Of a stretch of 57,713 bases of DNA, positions 1-10,830 are shown piece by piece; positions within the stretch are counted from its first letter, which is position 1; every line of letters begins with the position of its first letter. A model generated the notes under the pieces. That model was not told where the DNA came from, made no database searches, and saw only the letters and a list, made by a program, of their open reading frames with translations. Source of the stretch: JAIYDQ01 sp034408855 (GTDB lineage: Bacteria > Planctomycetota > Planctomycetia > Pirellulales > Pirellulaceae); NCBI GenBank assembly GCA_034408855.1, contig JAWXCK010000242.1, forward strand, positions 1 through 57,713. Reading direction: 5' to 3'. The position numbers and the translations under genes were made by a program.

Positions 1-595
1 AAAAATCCAATGCGAAACGGGTGTCCGTTGAAACTTCGGTTTTCTATTCGTAACGATAAATAGTCAATTTTGACCCACAGATTCTGCGGAAGAGCCGTAA
101 ACACAAGCAAAAATCGTACTGCTTTAAACATTGCCACTATTTCCATGATTCTGCAATTGGATCTCGACATTTTATAACGTTTTCCTAGTCTAATGCGGAA
201 TTGCCTTGACTCAACGCCCTTAAACACGGGGGTTGAACTAGAATCTGATCGCGAAAATTGCACTTTTAAAACCAATGGTATTTCGCTCTACGAATACCGA
301 AACATCTAATCTCAACAAGACTGTCATTTCGCATCCTCATTTACCGCAAATCTATTTGCGGTTTGATTGAACTTCCTCGCATCCGAGCGCGACCGCAATG
401 CAACATCGAATCGGTTCGATGAGCCTCACGAATCCCAACGTGAAAACCATTAATATCCAACTTAGGTTCGGACTTAGCAACAAAACATGATCGTCGTGTC
501 GCCAGCAATTTTTGCAATAAGCCCATACTTCATCTGGTTGCTTTTACGCTGAATTCATACCGCCCCGTGTAACGATATCTCAACAATGTTGCTTT

Positions 596-618
596 GCGTC
601 GACGTAAAACGTCGACGC
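596..618 (-). terminator. Strong 10-bp hairpin behind the giant gene
   Basis: Perfect 10-bp inverted repeat (GCGTCGACGT / ACGTCGACGC) around a 3-nt loop, 41 nt beyond the stop codon of the giant gene. It is GC-rich and very stable, but no T-tract follows on the minus strand. It forms a tandem pair with the hairpin at 629-649, which supports a 3'-end or termination role. Confidence 0.4.
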
Positions 619-628
619 GTTTACTTCT

Positions 629-649
629 ATTGCCGATCACTACGGCAAT
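629..649 (-). terminator. Hairpin 10 nt after the giant gene stop
   Basis: A 7-bp perfect inverted repeat (ATTGCCG / CGGCAAT) with a 7-nt loop lies just past the stop codon of the giant minus-strand gene. No T-run follows in the direction of transcription, so a terminator role is inferred from position only; it may instead protect the transcript 3' end. Confidence 0.35.
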
Positions 650-658
650 CACTACTCA

Positions 659-3600
659 CTAAAGAAGTTTCGATCCGATGCGATTCCTTACTGCCGTTAC
701 ATCGAATGGATCTACTTTTGCACTACCGTTTACGTCGAGGAAGATCGTGTAACCTAGCTCAGCAGTATTAAAGAGGATTTGCTTGTTGTTAGCGTTTTCA
801 ACCAACGTTTGATCCTCACCGACACCAGTGCCAGTAACCTCATTGCCCAAGCGGTTTGCATCACCAGGCAAAACATGCATCCTGAAGCTGAAATCGCCGC
901 CAGCGGTACCGTTGCCCGATCCCGTCGCAAACGAACTCGTATCGTTGGTCCATTCGCCATCCAATCGATTTCCGCTCGCGTCAAAAACTCCAGCCGATAA
1001 GACTTCTAGATCTATCTTCGAAGCTTCGATCGATTGATTCAGCGTCAGCGTTGCAATGAAATTCACTGCGTCATACGTGAACGACAATATCGAAGGTATC
1101 GTACCGGTCGCCAAATCGGCTCGGATTCCAGCCGTACCCGTTAGTCGGAAATCCGATAGGTCAAGACTTGCTCCGACATTTTTGCTGAATTGAACCTGCA
1201 ACTGGTTGAGGTTCACCCAAGGCAAAGTCAATGTCTGTAAGTTAGCGCCCGTCGTAACAATCTCGTACCCATAGGTTGCACCAGTAAAGGCCGGACCATT
1301 CGCAAAGTTTCGGAATGCTGTCGTCCAGGCCGTCGAGTTCACTCGGACCGAACTAACCTTCGGTGCAACCTCATCGACTACGTTCGTGACGTTGATCGTT
1401 ACCGAAGCCGCGCTCGTTGCTGTGCCATCGAAAACATTCACCGTGAGATTGTAGGTTGGCGTCGTTTCGAAATCCAATGTTGCCGTATTCATTACCGTGA
1501 TCTGTCCGGTGGTTGCATTGATCGCAAAATTCGGCGATCCGCCAATCAGCGAATACGTAAGCGAGTTTCCGTCGAGATCACTTGCCAATACCGTTCCCAC
1601 GATTGCTCCAGCAATGCTGTTTTCTGCCACGCTAAACGTTTGCGGAGCAACAGTCGGAGCTGTACTTGCAGGAAGTACAGTCAAATTGACCTGACCAATG
1701 TCAGTTCCACCACGACCATCACTAACTTGATAGGTGAACGAATCCGGACCGACGTAGTTCACGTTCGGCGTGTAGGTAAACGAACCATTGAACAGAAGCG
1801 ATACCGTTCCATTAGCTGGTAGCGTTGCCAAGTTTGCCGTGAGAATATCACCATCCGCATCGCTATCGGCAACTGGATTCGTCAATACGTTCCCACTGAT
1901 CGATACGTTCTTGTTACCCGAGAACGAATCGTCATTGGCGACGGGTGCGACGTTTGTGTTGCTGACGTTGATCAGCACCGACGCCGAAGCAACTCCACCT
2001 TGGCTATCGGTGATTCGATAACTAAACGATTCGAAGCCAACGTAGTTGATGTTCGGTGAGTAGTCAAAGTTGAATGCGGCGCTGGCGTTGTTAAACGTCA
2101 GCGTTCCATGTGCCAACACGATTACCGTCGTCGGAGACATCGCTACGCCATTGACATGGGTAATCGAGAACGAATTGCCATCCGGATCAAAATCGTTCCC
2201 AAGGACACCAAAGTTCACCGTGGCATTGCGAGCCCCGGAGATAAAGTCCGTTGTAGCAATCGGCAGTTGATTCACCCCAACAATCGCGATCGTAACATTC
2301 GCACTCGATGATAAACTTCCATCGGTGATCGTGTAATTGAACGTTTCAATGCCCGTAACGTTGACGTTCGGCAAGTAGACCATGGCACCGTTCGCTTGAA
2401 CAACGACCGTTCCCTTAGTCAACACAACGGGTACACCCACATTGGCAGGGACTCCATTGATTGCCGAGACGCTAATCGGTGGTCCATCAAAATCAAAATC
2501 ATTCGAAAGTAAACCAATCGGAGCCGTTGCATTCAACGTCGTATTCTGTGCCGTGGTATAGCTATCCACAACCGCGACCGGCGCGTCATTGGTTCCAGTA
2601 ATCGTAAAGACGACGTTTTGGACGTTTGAATCTACTGTTCCGTCATTTACCTTGACCTGATAAGTGATCGTCAGCGTATCGCCAGGACGCATGAAATCAA
2701 GATTCACCGCCGCTGGAGCATACGAATAAGCCACCGAATTCAACAAGCCACCCGAAGTAATGGAAGTCGGCAAGAAGCTGAGCGCCGCCGGATTCGTCAA
2801 AGCCGCAGCCACCGCAGGCGGAATCACAAACGCCGGACTTGCACTAATCGTCGGAACTCCTGTCACAGAAGGCGTAATCGTATTCGTGACATCTAAATCC
2901 AAGAACGGCACCGTCCCATTCACCACCACCAACTGAGCCGCCGCATTCACCGCCTCGGCTACCGTGCCACCCGCAATTACATTCAAAACAGGTGCATCGT
3001 TGGTACCGGTGATCGTAATGGTCACTTGCTCGGTATCGCTGTTGCTCAGAACAACGCCGCTGTCGTCGGTTACCTTGGCATCGTAGATGATGGTGACTGT
3101 TCCACCAGCGGCCAAGAATTGGGTCAAACTGTTAGCTAAGGTAAACGTCCAGGTAACTGCGCCAGCGCCATCACCCGTCGAAACGTTCGAGATGAGCGTG
3201 GCCAAGGCCGTGTTCAAGGCTGTCTGAGTCGCAGCCGGAATCGTCACCCCGATCGATGGTGTCGTCGAGAAGATCGTTGGAACTACCGTATGGACGTCGG
3301 TCAAGTCCACATCGGTGAACGGGAACGTTCCGGTGCTTACCAACGGATTCGAAACATCTTCGGTCACGGCACCTTGGAAGTTAGCCGAGATACCCGTATC
3401 GATTACAGGCGCATCGTTGGTACCGGTGATCGTAATCACAAAGTTTCGGGTGCCGAGGTTGTTGAGGGATTCGCCGTCGTTGATGGTGAGGGTGTAGGTG
3501 AGCGTTAGGACCTCTCCGGTGGCTAGATAATTGAACGCGGTGAACCCAGCGCTGAAGCCGAGGTTGAGCGAACCTGCGGTCGAGCCGCTATTCTTGGTGA

Positions 3601-6600
3601 CGGTACCTGGAGTTACTAATGCCATGAGAGCGGCGTTATCAAGGGTCAAGCCGGCCGTAATTCCGGTGGGGAGAACATTAGTGATGCTCGCCGTGTGACC
3701 AACATCGATGAGATCGACGTCGGAGAAGGTGACTGGGATCGTTGCCGTAATCGGTACGAGATTCGTCTGTTCGGTGAGGTTGTTCGTCGCAATCACGTTG
3801 ACAACAGGCGTATCGTTGGTTCCGGTAATCGTGACGGTAACGGTGTACTGATCTGTTTTTCCTGGATTGTTGGGGTCGGTAAGGGTTACCAAGACCGTTC
3901 TTTGAACTTGTTGTCCGGCCGTCAAGAAATTGATAGCCGCGTTACTAACGGTGTAGGACCAATTAACGGTTCCCAATTGGTCGTCAAACGCGGAAAGATC
4001 CAATCCGGCGACGAGCGAACCGAGAGGCCCGATGGGGGGGCCAGGTAGTGGAGGAGTCACTGTTTGTGCGATATTCGCAGTCGCAACGATCGGATCTTCG
4101 AATTGGAGATCCTGGAACGAGATGACCCCTGAAGCCGTGCTTGAGCCGAGGGTTCCAAGAGGTTCGGTAATGAATCCAGGTCCTGTGACGGCGTAGATTT
4201 CAGGAGCTTCCGTTTCAACGATCAGCGTAAATACCGCCGATGCTGGTCCGGTGTTGTTGGCTTGATCGGTCGCTGTCGCGGTAATGCTGTACGTGCCATC
4301 CGCGATCACGGTACCCGTGTAATTGAACGACCAAGTTCCGCCGCCGGTTGTCAAAGTGGTTCCGAGTGGTGTTACGCCACTGTAGACGGTGACCGTGCTG
4401 TCGGGTTCTGCGGTTCCGTTAAAAAATAGCGTGTTATCGCTGGTCTTGCCGTTGGTCGTATTCAAGCCCGTATCGTCCGTGATCGACAGGACCACCGGAG
4501 CGGCTGGAAGTATCACATCTTTGGTTGCGGTATCGCCGATGCCGGTGGTTGTGTTCCCTACGTTGTCCGTGACAGAAACGGTCAATGTGATGAGTCCGTC
4601 AGCTAGGCTGGACAAGTTGACTGTGCCGTCAGCGATAACATTGGAAACAACTACCGTTGCGGATAGGCTGTCGGTAAACGTCAGGGTGAGAACCGCGTCC
4701 AAGTCCCTGCCGGTCAAGGTGTAAGGGACGGCCGCTCGATTGGCAATGTTGATGAAGGCAGGGGTAATGGCCACCGAGAGATTCGCACCGACGTCGGCAT
4801 TGTTGTCGAAGCTGAGAACGACATCATTATTGCTACCTCCGGCATAGTTCACGTCCCATTGGGTTCCCGTGATTGACTTGGCACCCGTCAGCGCGGCGGT
4901 CGAAGTGTTCGAGAATTCGCCTGTGACGCCATCAACCAAATTGTTATCGATAATTGTTAATGCGTCATCGTGGACTGGAGAATAGTTCACGACAAGACTA
5001 AGGGTCGCAGCAGAAATATCCACCGTGCCGATGACGATCAAATTGTCGTAGCCGGAAGGCAAGGATGGGCTGTCGACTTCGATGAGCAACGTATCGTTGC
5101 TACCCAAAGCAAGGTTGCCATTAATGGTAACCTGCGATGGGCTTGCGCCCGGAGACAAAGTGATGGCTTTTCCAGAAGCTGTTGCCCCGCCGGTATACGA
5201 ACCGGCTTGTACATGAACGGTATCGCCAGTTGTGGCAGCATCGATGGCTCGCTGAACGCTTGGCGTCGTTGTGTTCGGGCTTACGAAGCTATTCGGAGTG
5301 ACGAAGACCGCACCTGCTTTGACTCGGACGAAGCCGAGCGACGCGTCGTCTACGGCATCGACAATTTTGTCGGAAATCGCATAATTTTGAGAAATCGTGG
5401 CTCCAGAACCGAGCAACGCACCAAACTCGGAACCAGTACCGTTGATCTCTAGATTATCGAGGGCGGAATTCGTCAGCGTGATGTACTTACCCGATTGTCC
5501 CGAGAAATCTGTATCGGCGAGCGTATTACCGACAATAGCCGTTTGCGGACCGTTAACAGCTAACCCATCGGTACCACCCGACAGATCGACGTCATTCTGA
5601 AGAGTCAGCGTTGACACGCCTCCTCCGGTATCGCCTTGAACCACTACCGCTTGTCCCGTTCCAGTCACACCGACATTCAGATCATCAAGCACAACTGCTG
5701 ACGGTGTCCCAACCAATCCGAGAACGGTCGTACCGATCGGGTTGAAACCAACGTTGTTCGTAACGAACACGCCTCGTTTGGTGGCTCCCGAGATCGAATT
5801 TGTTGACCCGAACGTCGTCGTCGCATCGGTGCCCCAAACCACCACGCCGTTTTCGTAATTGTTGAATTGGTTGCCTGTATAGGAACCACCGACAAACGAT
5901 GGGCCACCGGTGATTAACAACCCAATACTGTTGGTAACGGCGGCGGCATCCGAGTCCTTATTGAATACGTTGTTGCTCAACGTTAGTGGCGTGGCCGTAC
6001 TATAGGCTTGGTTGTACCACAGGCCAGCGCCGAAGCTGTTGATCGTATTCCCTCCGATCGTCCAAGCACTTCCTTTGGCCTGACTGTTGTTGTTGGTCAC
6101 GATTCCGGTGTAGACGTTGTCCATCACGTTGTTGGTGATGTTTGCGTAGAAATTATTACGCAAGGCAATTCCGTAGCCGAAATCGAAAACGCCAATATTG
6201 CGGAAAAGGTTGCCATCGATCGAACTGCCGTCTTGTGGGGTTAAGTTACTCCCGTTACCGAAGACACCGACCAAGGTCTTCTCGATAATGTTATCTTCGA
6301 TGATCAGGTTTGCTAACGGTGAACCGGATCCGGTTCCGCCATTCGTGATGCCGTACAGCACATTGGTATCATGCCCGCTATAGGTCGTTACAAAAACCTC
6401 ACCCGCTTTGACTCGAACAAATCCGAGCGATGCGTTGTCGGTCGCGTGCAAAATCTTGTCTTCAATTGCAAAGTTCTGAGCGAGAGTTGCTGCTCCTCCA
6501 GTGAGTCCACCGAAAGTTGCAGTCGTGCCGTTGATTTCGAGGTTGTCCAAGGCACTGCTCGCGAGCGTCACATAGTTGCCCGATTGGCCACTGAATGCAA

Positions 6601-9600
6601 GATTATTAAGCGTGTTGCCGGTCAACGTAACACCGCTACCGGACATACTCAACCCGGTCGTCCCGCCGGTGATCGAGTTACCAGCACCGAGATTCAATGC
6701 GGCGGTTCCTGAAGTGGAAATGCCGGTTGTGTTGGTTGTTAAAGTGCTCGACGAAACGTTGGTTGTTCCAGCCGTGGCTGAAATGCCCGAGGTTGTGCCA
6801 GCGATTGCATCTTGCACGGTCACTAAGCCGCCGGTAACGGAAACACCGGTCGTGATGCCAGCGTTGTAGGTGTTATCGGTGGTTGAACCAACGTTGACAC
6901 CCGTGAAATTACTACCCGATAGGTTGTTAGCGACAACCACGGCTGAACCTGTTGATCCAGCTGCCGTGTTGAAGATGTTGCCGTCAATCGTAGTGTTGAT
7001 TGGGGTAAGCGTGCTAGCGTTGTTACTGGCACTTTGAGAATCAACGCGGACATGCACGTAGCCTGCCGTGGCGGCTTTCGGTGTAAACGTATTGCCCGAG
7101 ACCGAAACGTCTTGTGCACCACCGATATCGACCCCATTTACGGTGAAACCATTGAAGGTGTTACCCGTAATCGTAATTGCCGAGCCTGACACAGCGTTGC
7201 GATTCACCCGCAGCGAAGTTGATGGCGTCGCCAAAACCGTCGGCGTGAAGTCATTGTTCGAAATCGTAATCGGTGCTAAAGCGTTCGGGTCGGCGATGAG
7301 TACTCCACCGCTACCGTCCGAATGAACTCCAAAGAAATCGTTGTTATCGATAAGCGACGCAGCACCCGATGGGAATTGGAAGAGAAGATCGTTGGCAGAC
7401 CCCTTGATAGTATTCCCGGTAACGGTCGCATTCAGTTGAGCCAACCAAACGCCTCTTTGGAAGAAGCTTGTTCCGCTAAGGATATCGACCGTGTTATCTT
7501 CAATAGTCACACTCGGTACGCCGCCACTGGGGCTGTCATAGAGCACAATTCCGGCCGCGCGCAACCCAAAGCCGGGTGAACCCGTCCATTGGACCGCGTT
7601 ATTGCCAATGGACGTGATCTGGTTGTTCTTGATCTCAAGGCCGTTGAAATCAAGCACCGTACCCGGTGCGGCTCCCACAGAAGCAATACCAACTGGCGCG
7701 ATCGGCGCCGTTCCACCGATACCAGCGTCGTCATTCTGGTTGACTTGGATTGCAAAGCCGTCGATCGTTACGTTGGTCGCATCGACATTGATCACCTTCT
7801 GCTGAGCACCGGTGGTCGGAGCGATAATCGAAGCATGCGCGGCCGCACCCTGCAACGTTGCTGATTTGTTCACGTTGACGACTTCGTCGTACGTGCCAGC
7901 CAGCACGTTAACGGTGCGGGCACCGCCGGTGAGCGAGCCATCAGCGAGTAAATTGACAGCCTCCTGAATGCGGCCGGTCGCGCCGGTCTGAGTGTTGACG
8001 GTAGTAACATTTAGGAACGAGAGATCCCCCTGGAATCCAGGCGTGCCCAGATCGGTGTCAGTTCCAGAGTTGAGATAGGGGGAGAAATCGACCAAGGTGG
8101 CAGACGATCCGGTGATATCGTAAGGATATGGCGATCCCGGAGGAGATGCTGGACCAGGGTAAGCAAATACGCCTGGAAGCGTGCCGTTGATCTGGCTAGC
8201 TGTGACGACGGGAGTGGTACTTCCCCACCAGTTGCCAGACGCGTTGACGGACGAACCTGAGTTGTTTTCCAATTGTACAGCGTAGTTACCACTGATGTTG
8301 TTGTTCTGGATCAAGAAACCCGAGTTGATAGCGGTAGCGGCATTGAAGAGGATGCCAAACGTCTTGTTGTTCGTGATCGCGTTCTGAGTGATCTGGTACG
8401 CACCGTATCCCGATCCATCAGGGAGAAGGAAGCCGGTGCGGTTGTTATCGATCACGTTGCGAGTGATGTTCGCTTGGCTATTGCCCCCGTTCAGATAGAT
8501 CGCCGTCCGGTTCCCGGTGAGGATATTATTCCGAATCACGGCGCCAGTTGCCCCTGTGCTTATCGTGAGACCGATATTATTTTCGCTGACGCCTGTGGCG
8601 CGGGTAATCGTAAAACCATCAATCGTTTCGTTTTGGCCGATGAGGATAGTCTCGTTGGCTCCACCCAGCACGCCGCTGATTGTGGTCGTCGCGGCGCCAG
8701 CACCCAAGAGCTGGAGGCCCGTCTTACCGCCTGCGGTCATATCGACGTCTTCATTGTACGTGCCTGCCGTCACATTAATCGTTGCACTGTTCGCAGCGAC
8801 ATCGACGCCATTCTGAATCTTGCCGCCTGCGTTGACTGTAAAGAGACTTGAGGTACCAGTAACAGTTCCACTGATCGCTGCATTCAGCGCGACTTCATTC
8901 ACATTCAGCGTCACGTTTTGGGTCAAGGCATTGTTGATGGTAACCTTGTCGCTGCCGCCGCCGTTGTTGATGATGATGGCGGTGATCCCAGTCAAGCTGA
9001 CGGTTGTTGTTTCCATCGTTGTGGCTGTCAAAATGATGTCGCCACCGCTTGTCGTAACAGCGACGTCGTCGGCACCGGCTGTCAAGTTGAACGTAAGGGT
9101 GCCACCAAGGCTCGTATAGCTAAACGGATCCAAGCCGGTGTAGTTGATTGTCCCAACACCTGGAATGACCACACTTCCATCGTTGGAGTTGATGTAGTTG
9201 AAAATGGCATTTCCGGCTGGAGCACCGGTGACGACCAACGAATCATTTCCGCCCGTGCCACCCACGACCGAAACTCCGGCTGCTGGGAGCACCGCGCCGG
9301 GTGCAAGGTTAAAAGTAAAGGTGTCATCGCCTGCGCCGCCATCGAGCACCAAAGGAGCTACCATGTTGGTAGGGTAGGAAGCTACCGGCGATCCATCAAC
9401 CGAAATCGAAATTGTGGTTGAATCAACCGCCACGGCAAAAACATTGTTTGCGCCGGCCGAAGGCACGACAACGCCGTCGCTAAATTGCAAAACCTCGACG
9501 CCCGTTATTGAGTCGACACCGTCACGATTTGCAATGGAGTCGGTAACGGTCGTCACGCCTAACGCAGTAACGATAGCATACTGCGACGCGGTTCCAGTAA

Positions 9601-10696
9601 ACGGAGCTACCTGAACGCCAGCGCCACCGATAATCGTTTGGTTGTTGTTAGGTGATGGATACTGAAAGATCGTATTCGAAATCTGACCTGTTGCGGAACC
9701 CGTAACAAAGACCGCTTTATCGAACGTGTTGGCACTAGCGATCTGCGCTAGAGTTTGGAGGGAATTCGCAACGAAAACGTGGCCGGTGGTAGCGGTGAGA
9801 CCATCGCTCTCGAACGTATTGCCCGAAATCGTCGTACCAGGACGGCGAGCGCGCAGCGAGGTTGCGAATCTTGCCGTATCTCCGGTGAAGGTATTCCCCG
9901 AGATCGTTGAACTGGACACGTCCAGCGTAACTTGGGTGTTTCCTTGCCCGTGCGCGGCAACGGAAGCTCCGCTGTTGTCGGTCAGACTGATGCCACCAGT
10001 CGTTCCGGACATAATGTTGTTGGTAAACGTGATATTGGTCGCGCTGCTGGTGTCCGCACCGCCGCCATTGCCGAACGCCACCAACTGGCGAGGTACATTG
10101 GCCAAGACGAACTGAGCGCCGAAACCATCGCCAGCCGGATTAGGACCGATAAAGGTCTTACCCGAGAACGTGTTGCCATCGACCACGAAGCCACTAAGAG
10201 TCATGCCGAACTCAGTGAGAAGTCCAGCGTCGCCCTTAGCCTCGATTTCGTTGTCACGCATAGTTGCTCCGTTATGACCGCCTTGAAAGTAAACCGCAGC
10301 ATTCTCGAGGCCGGGAGCGTTATTATCGATTCCAATGATCTTGAAGCCTTTGCCAGTATCACCGATCTGAACGCCCGTTGTGTTATTCGAAACAACGACT
10401 GCGCCCAAAGAGCCAACACCTGAAATGCCTTCGATAGTCGTGACGGATCTTCCACCAACCGAAAGGAGGGACAGGTTCTTGTTGATCGCGACATTTTCCA
10501 CGTACGTTCCAGGAGCCACATTAACCGTACCATCGGCAAGAGCAGTGGTAACAATAATTGTATCGAAAGCATTCTGCCGCTGAATTTTTTGTAGCAAAAG
10601 CAAGTGGCGAAAGGTTGTGCAAACCTTATATCTGTAATCGCGGTGGTAGTTTTTTGATTTATTACGGGCGTAAGGCCTAATCGGCGAGCGTTCCAA
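659..10696 (-). CDS. Giant beta-helix / VCBS / cadherin-like surface protein with dockerin-like C-terminus
   Basis: Very long repetitive protein of 3345 residues in one frame. Residues about 45-1850 carry right-handed beta-helix repeats of the pectate-lyase/NosD kind (many N.I..N and GTYxENV motifs). About 1970-2165 are Ig-like Big repeats, and 2290-2700 hold four VCBS-type blocks each marked by GTND(T/A)PV. Three Big_9-like blocks follow at about 2709, 2816 and 2922, then a cadherin-like domain near 3012. Residues 3273-3345 hold an LPGDAN loop and an FLDVNGSAKVDPFD loop resembling planctomycete dockerin/EF-hand tails. Such proteins are normally exported and surface bound. The start is doubtful: the first codon is TTG, an in-frame TAG lies two codons upstream, no in-frame ATG occurs before about residue 129, and the first 40 residues are basic with no signal peptide. 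The original 5' end was probably lost. A 70-residue module is duplicated (see findings). Confidence 0.85.
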   Translation of the reverse strand: MERSPIRPYARNKSKNYHRDYRYKVCTTFRHLLLLQKIQRQNAFDTIIVTTALADGTVNVAPGTYVENVAINKNLSLLSVGGRSVTTIEGISGVGSLGAVVVSNNTTGVQIGDTGKGFKIIGIDNNAPGLENAAVYFQGGHNGATMRDNEIEAKGDAGLLTEFGMTLSGFVVDGNTFSGKTFIGPNPAGDGFGAQFVLANVPRQLVAFGNGGGADTSSATNITFTNNIMSGTTGGISLTDNSGASVAAHGQGNTQVTLDVSSSTISGNTFTGDTARFATSLRARRPGTTISGNTFESDGLTATTGHVFVANSLQTLAQIASANTFDKAVFVTGSATGQISNTIFQYPSPNNNQTIIGGAGVQVAPFTGTASQYAIVTALGVTTVTDSIANRDGVDSITGVEVLQFSDGVVVPSAGANNVFAVAVDSTTISISVDGSPVASYPTNMVAPLVLDGGAGDDTFTFNLAPGAVLPAAGVSVVGGTGGNDSLVVTGAPAGNAIFNYINSNDGSVVIPGVGTINYTGLDPFSYTSLGGTLTFNLTAGADDVAVTTSGGDIILTATTMETTTVSLTGITAIIINNGGGSDKVTINNALTQNVTLNVNEVALNAAISGTVTGTSSLFTVNAGGKIQNGVDVAANSATINVTAGTYNEDVDMTAGGKTGLQLLGAGAATTTISGVLGGANETILIGQNETIDGFTITRATGVSENNIGLTISTGATGAVIRNNILTGNRTAIYLNGGNSQANITRNVIDNNRTGFLLPDGSGYGAYQITQNAITNNKTFGILFNAATAINSGFLIQNNNISGNYAVQLENNSGSSVNASGNWWGSTTPVVTASQINGTLPGVFAYPGPASPPGSPYPYDITGSSATLVDFSPYLNSGTDTDLGTPGFQGDLSFLNVTTVNTQTGATGRIQEAVNLLADGSLTGGARTVNVLAGTYDEVVNVNKSATLQGAAAHASIIAPTTGAQQKVINVDATNVTIDGFAIQVNQNDDAGIGGTAPIAPVGIASVGAAPGTVLDFNGLEIKNNQITSIGNNAVQWTGSPGFGLRAAGIVLYDSPSGGVPSVTIEDNTVDILSGTSFFQRGVWLAQLNATVTGNTIKGSANDLLFQFPSGAASLIDNNDFFGVHSDGSGGVLIADPNALAPITISNNDFTPTVLATPSTSLRVNRNAVSGSAITITGNTFNGFTVNGVDIGGAQDVSVSGNTFTPKAATAGYVHVRVDSQSASNNASTLTPINTTIDGNIFNTAAGSTGSAVVVANNLSGSNFTGVNVGSTTDNTYNAGITTGVSVTGGLVTVQDAIAGTTSGISATAGTTNVSSSTLTTNTTGISTSGTAALNLGAGNSITGGTTGLSMSGSGVTLTGNTLNNLAFSGQSGNYVTLASSALDNLEINGTTATFGGLTGGAATLAQNFAIEDKILHATDNASLGFVRVKAGEVFVTTYSGHDTNVLYGITNGGTGSGSPLANLIIEDNIIEKTLVGVFGNGSNLTPQDGSSIDGNLFRNIGVFDFGYGIALRNNFYANITNNVMDNVYTGIVTNNNSQAKGSAWTIGGNTINSFGAGLWYNQAYSTATPLTLSNNVFNKDSDAAAVTNSIGLLITGGPSFVGGSYTGNQFNNYENGVVVWGTDATTTFGSTNSISGATKRGVFVTNNVGFNPIGTTVLGLVGTPSAVVLDDLNVGVTGTGQAVVVQGDTGGGVSTLTLQNDVDLSGGTDGLAVNGPQTAIVGNTLADTDFSGQSGKYITLTNSALDNLEINGTGSEFGALLGSGATISQNYAISDKIVDAVDDASLGFVRVKAGAVFVTPNSFVSPNTTTPSVQRAIDAATTGDTVHVQAGSYTGGATASGKAITLSPGASPSQVTINGNLALGSNDTLLIEVDSPSLPSGYDNLIVIGTVDISAATLSLVVNYSPVHDDALTIIDNNLVDGVTGEFSNTSTAALTGAKSITGTQWDVNYAGGSNNDVVLSFDNNADVGANLSVAITPAFINIANRAAVPYTLTGRDLDAVLTLTFTDSLSATVVVSNVIADGTVNLSSLADGLITLTVSVTDNVGNTTTGIGDTATKDVILPAAPVVLSITDDTGLNTTNGKTSDNTLFFNGTAEPDSTVTVYSGVTPLGTTLTTGGGTWSFNYTGTVIADGTYSITATATDQANNTGPASAVFTLIVETEAPEIYAVTGPGFITEPLGTLGSSTASGVISFQDLQFEDPIVATANIAQTVTPPLPGPPIGPLGSLVAGLDLSAFDDQLGTVNWSYTVSNAAINFLTAGQQVQRTVLVTLTDPNNPGKTDQYTVTVTITGTNDTPVVNVIATNNLTEQTNLVPITATIPVTFSDVDLIDVGHTASITNVLPTGITAGLTLDNAALMALVTPGTVTKNSGSTAGSLNLGFSAGFTAFNYLATGEVLTLTYTLTINDGESLNNLGTRNFVITITGTNDAPVIDTGISANFQGAVTEDVSNPLVSTGTFPFTDVDLTDVHTVVPTIFSTTPSIGVTIPAATQTALNTALATLISNVSTGDGAGAVTWTFTLANSLTQFLAAGGTVTIIYDAKVTDDSGVVLSNSDTEQVTITITGTNDAPVLNVIAGGTVAEAVNAAAQLVVVNGTVPFLDLDVTNTITPSVTGVPTISASPAFVIPPAVAAALTNPAALSFLPTSITSGGLLNSVAYSYAPAAVNLDFMRPGDTLTITYQVKVNDGTVDSNVQNVVFTITGTNDAPVAVVDSYTTAQNTTLNATAPIGLLSNDFDFDGPPISVSAINGVPANVGVPVVLTKGTVVVQANGAMVYLPNVNVTGIETFNYTITDGSLSSSANVTIAIVGVNQLPIATTDFISGARNATVNFGVLGNDFDPDGNSFSITHVNGVAMSPTTVIVLAHGTLTFNNASAAFNFDYSPNINYVGFESFSYRITDSQGGVASASVLINVSNTNVAPVANDDSFSGNKNVSISGNVLTNPVADSDADGDILTANLATLPANGTVSLLFNGSFTYTPNVNYVGPDSFTYQVSDGRGGTDIGQVNLTVLPASTAPTVAPQTFSVAENSIAGAIVGTVLASDLDGNSLTYSLIGGSPNFAINATTGQITVMNTATLDFETTPTYNLTVNVFDGTATSAASVTINVTNVVDEVAPKVSSVRVNSTAWTTAFRNFANGPAFTGATYGYEIVTTGANLQTLTLPWVNLNQLQVQFSKNVGASLDLSDFRLTGTAGIRADLATGTIPSILSFTYDAVNFIATLTLNQSIEASKIDLEVLSAGVFDASGNRLDGEWTNDTSSFATGSGNGTAGGDFSFRMHVLPGDANRLGNEVTGTGVGEDQTLVENANNKQILFNTAELGYTIFLDVNGSAKVDPFDVTAVRNRIGSKLL

Positions 10697-10830
10697 CGAC
10701 TATAATAACGGTCAATTTCGCTGGGAAATTGTTTTGGGGGGTAGCCCGATACTTTTGGGGTACTCGTCCTTTTTTGCCTTGCATATTATTTTTTCGTTGA
10801 ACCGTCCAAGTTCAGGAATTGCGTGACGAG

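Larger units (their letters stand above)
1..658. other. Non-coding stretch downstream of the giant surface-protein gene
   Basis: No convincing gene is seen. Open frames of about 60 codons occur on both strands, but they lack ribosome-binding sites and recognisable sequence. The only structure noted is a pair of hairpins close to the stop codon of the giant minus-strand gene, listed separately. The window edge cuts this region, so a gene farther left could reach into it. Confidence 0.5.

Noticed and set aside
8273..8851. 192-codon plus-strand open frame inside the giant gene, and similar ones at 4970-5452 and 9932-10423
   Set aside because: Antisense to repetitive beta-helix sequence; low stop frequency follows from the repeats.
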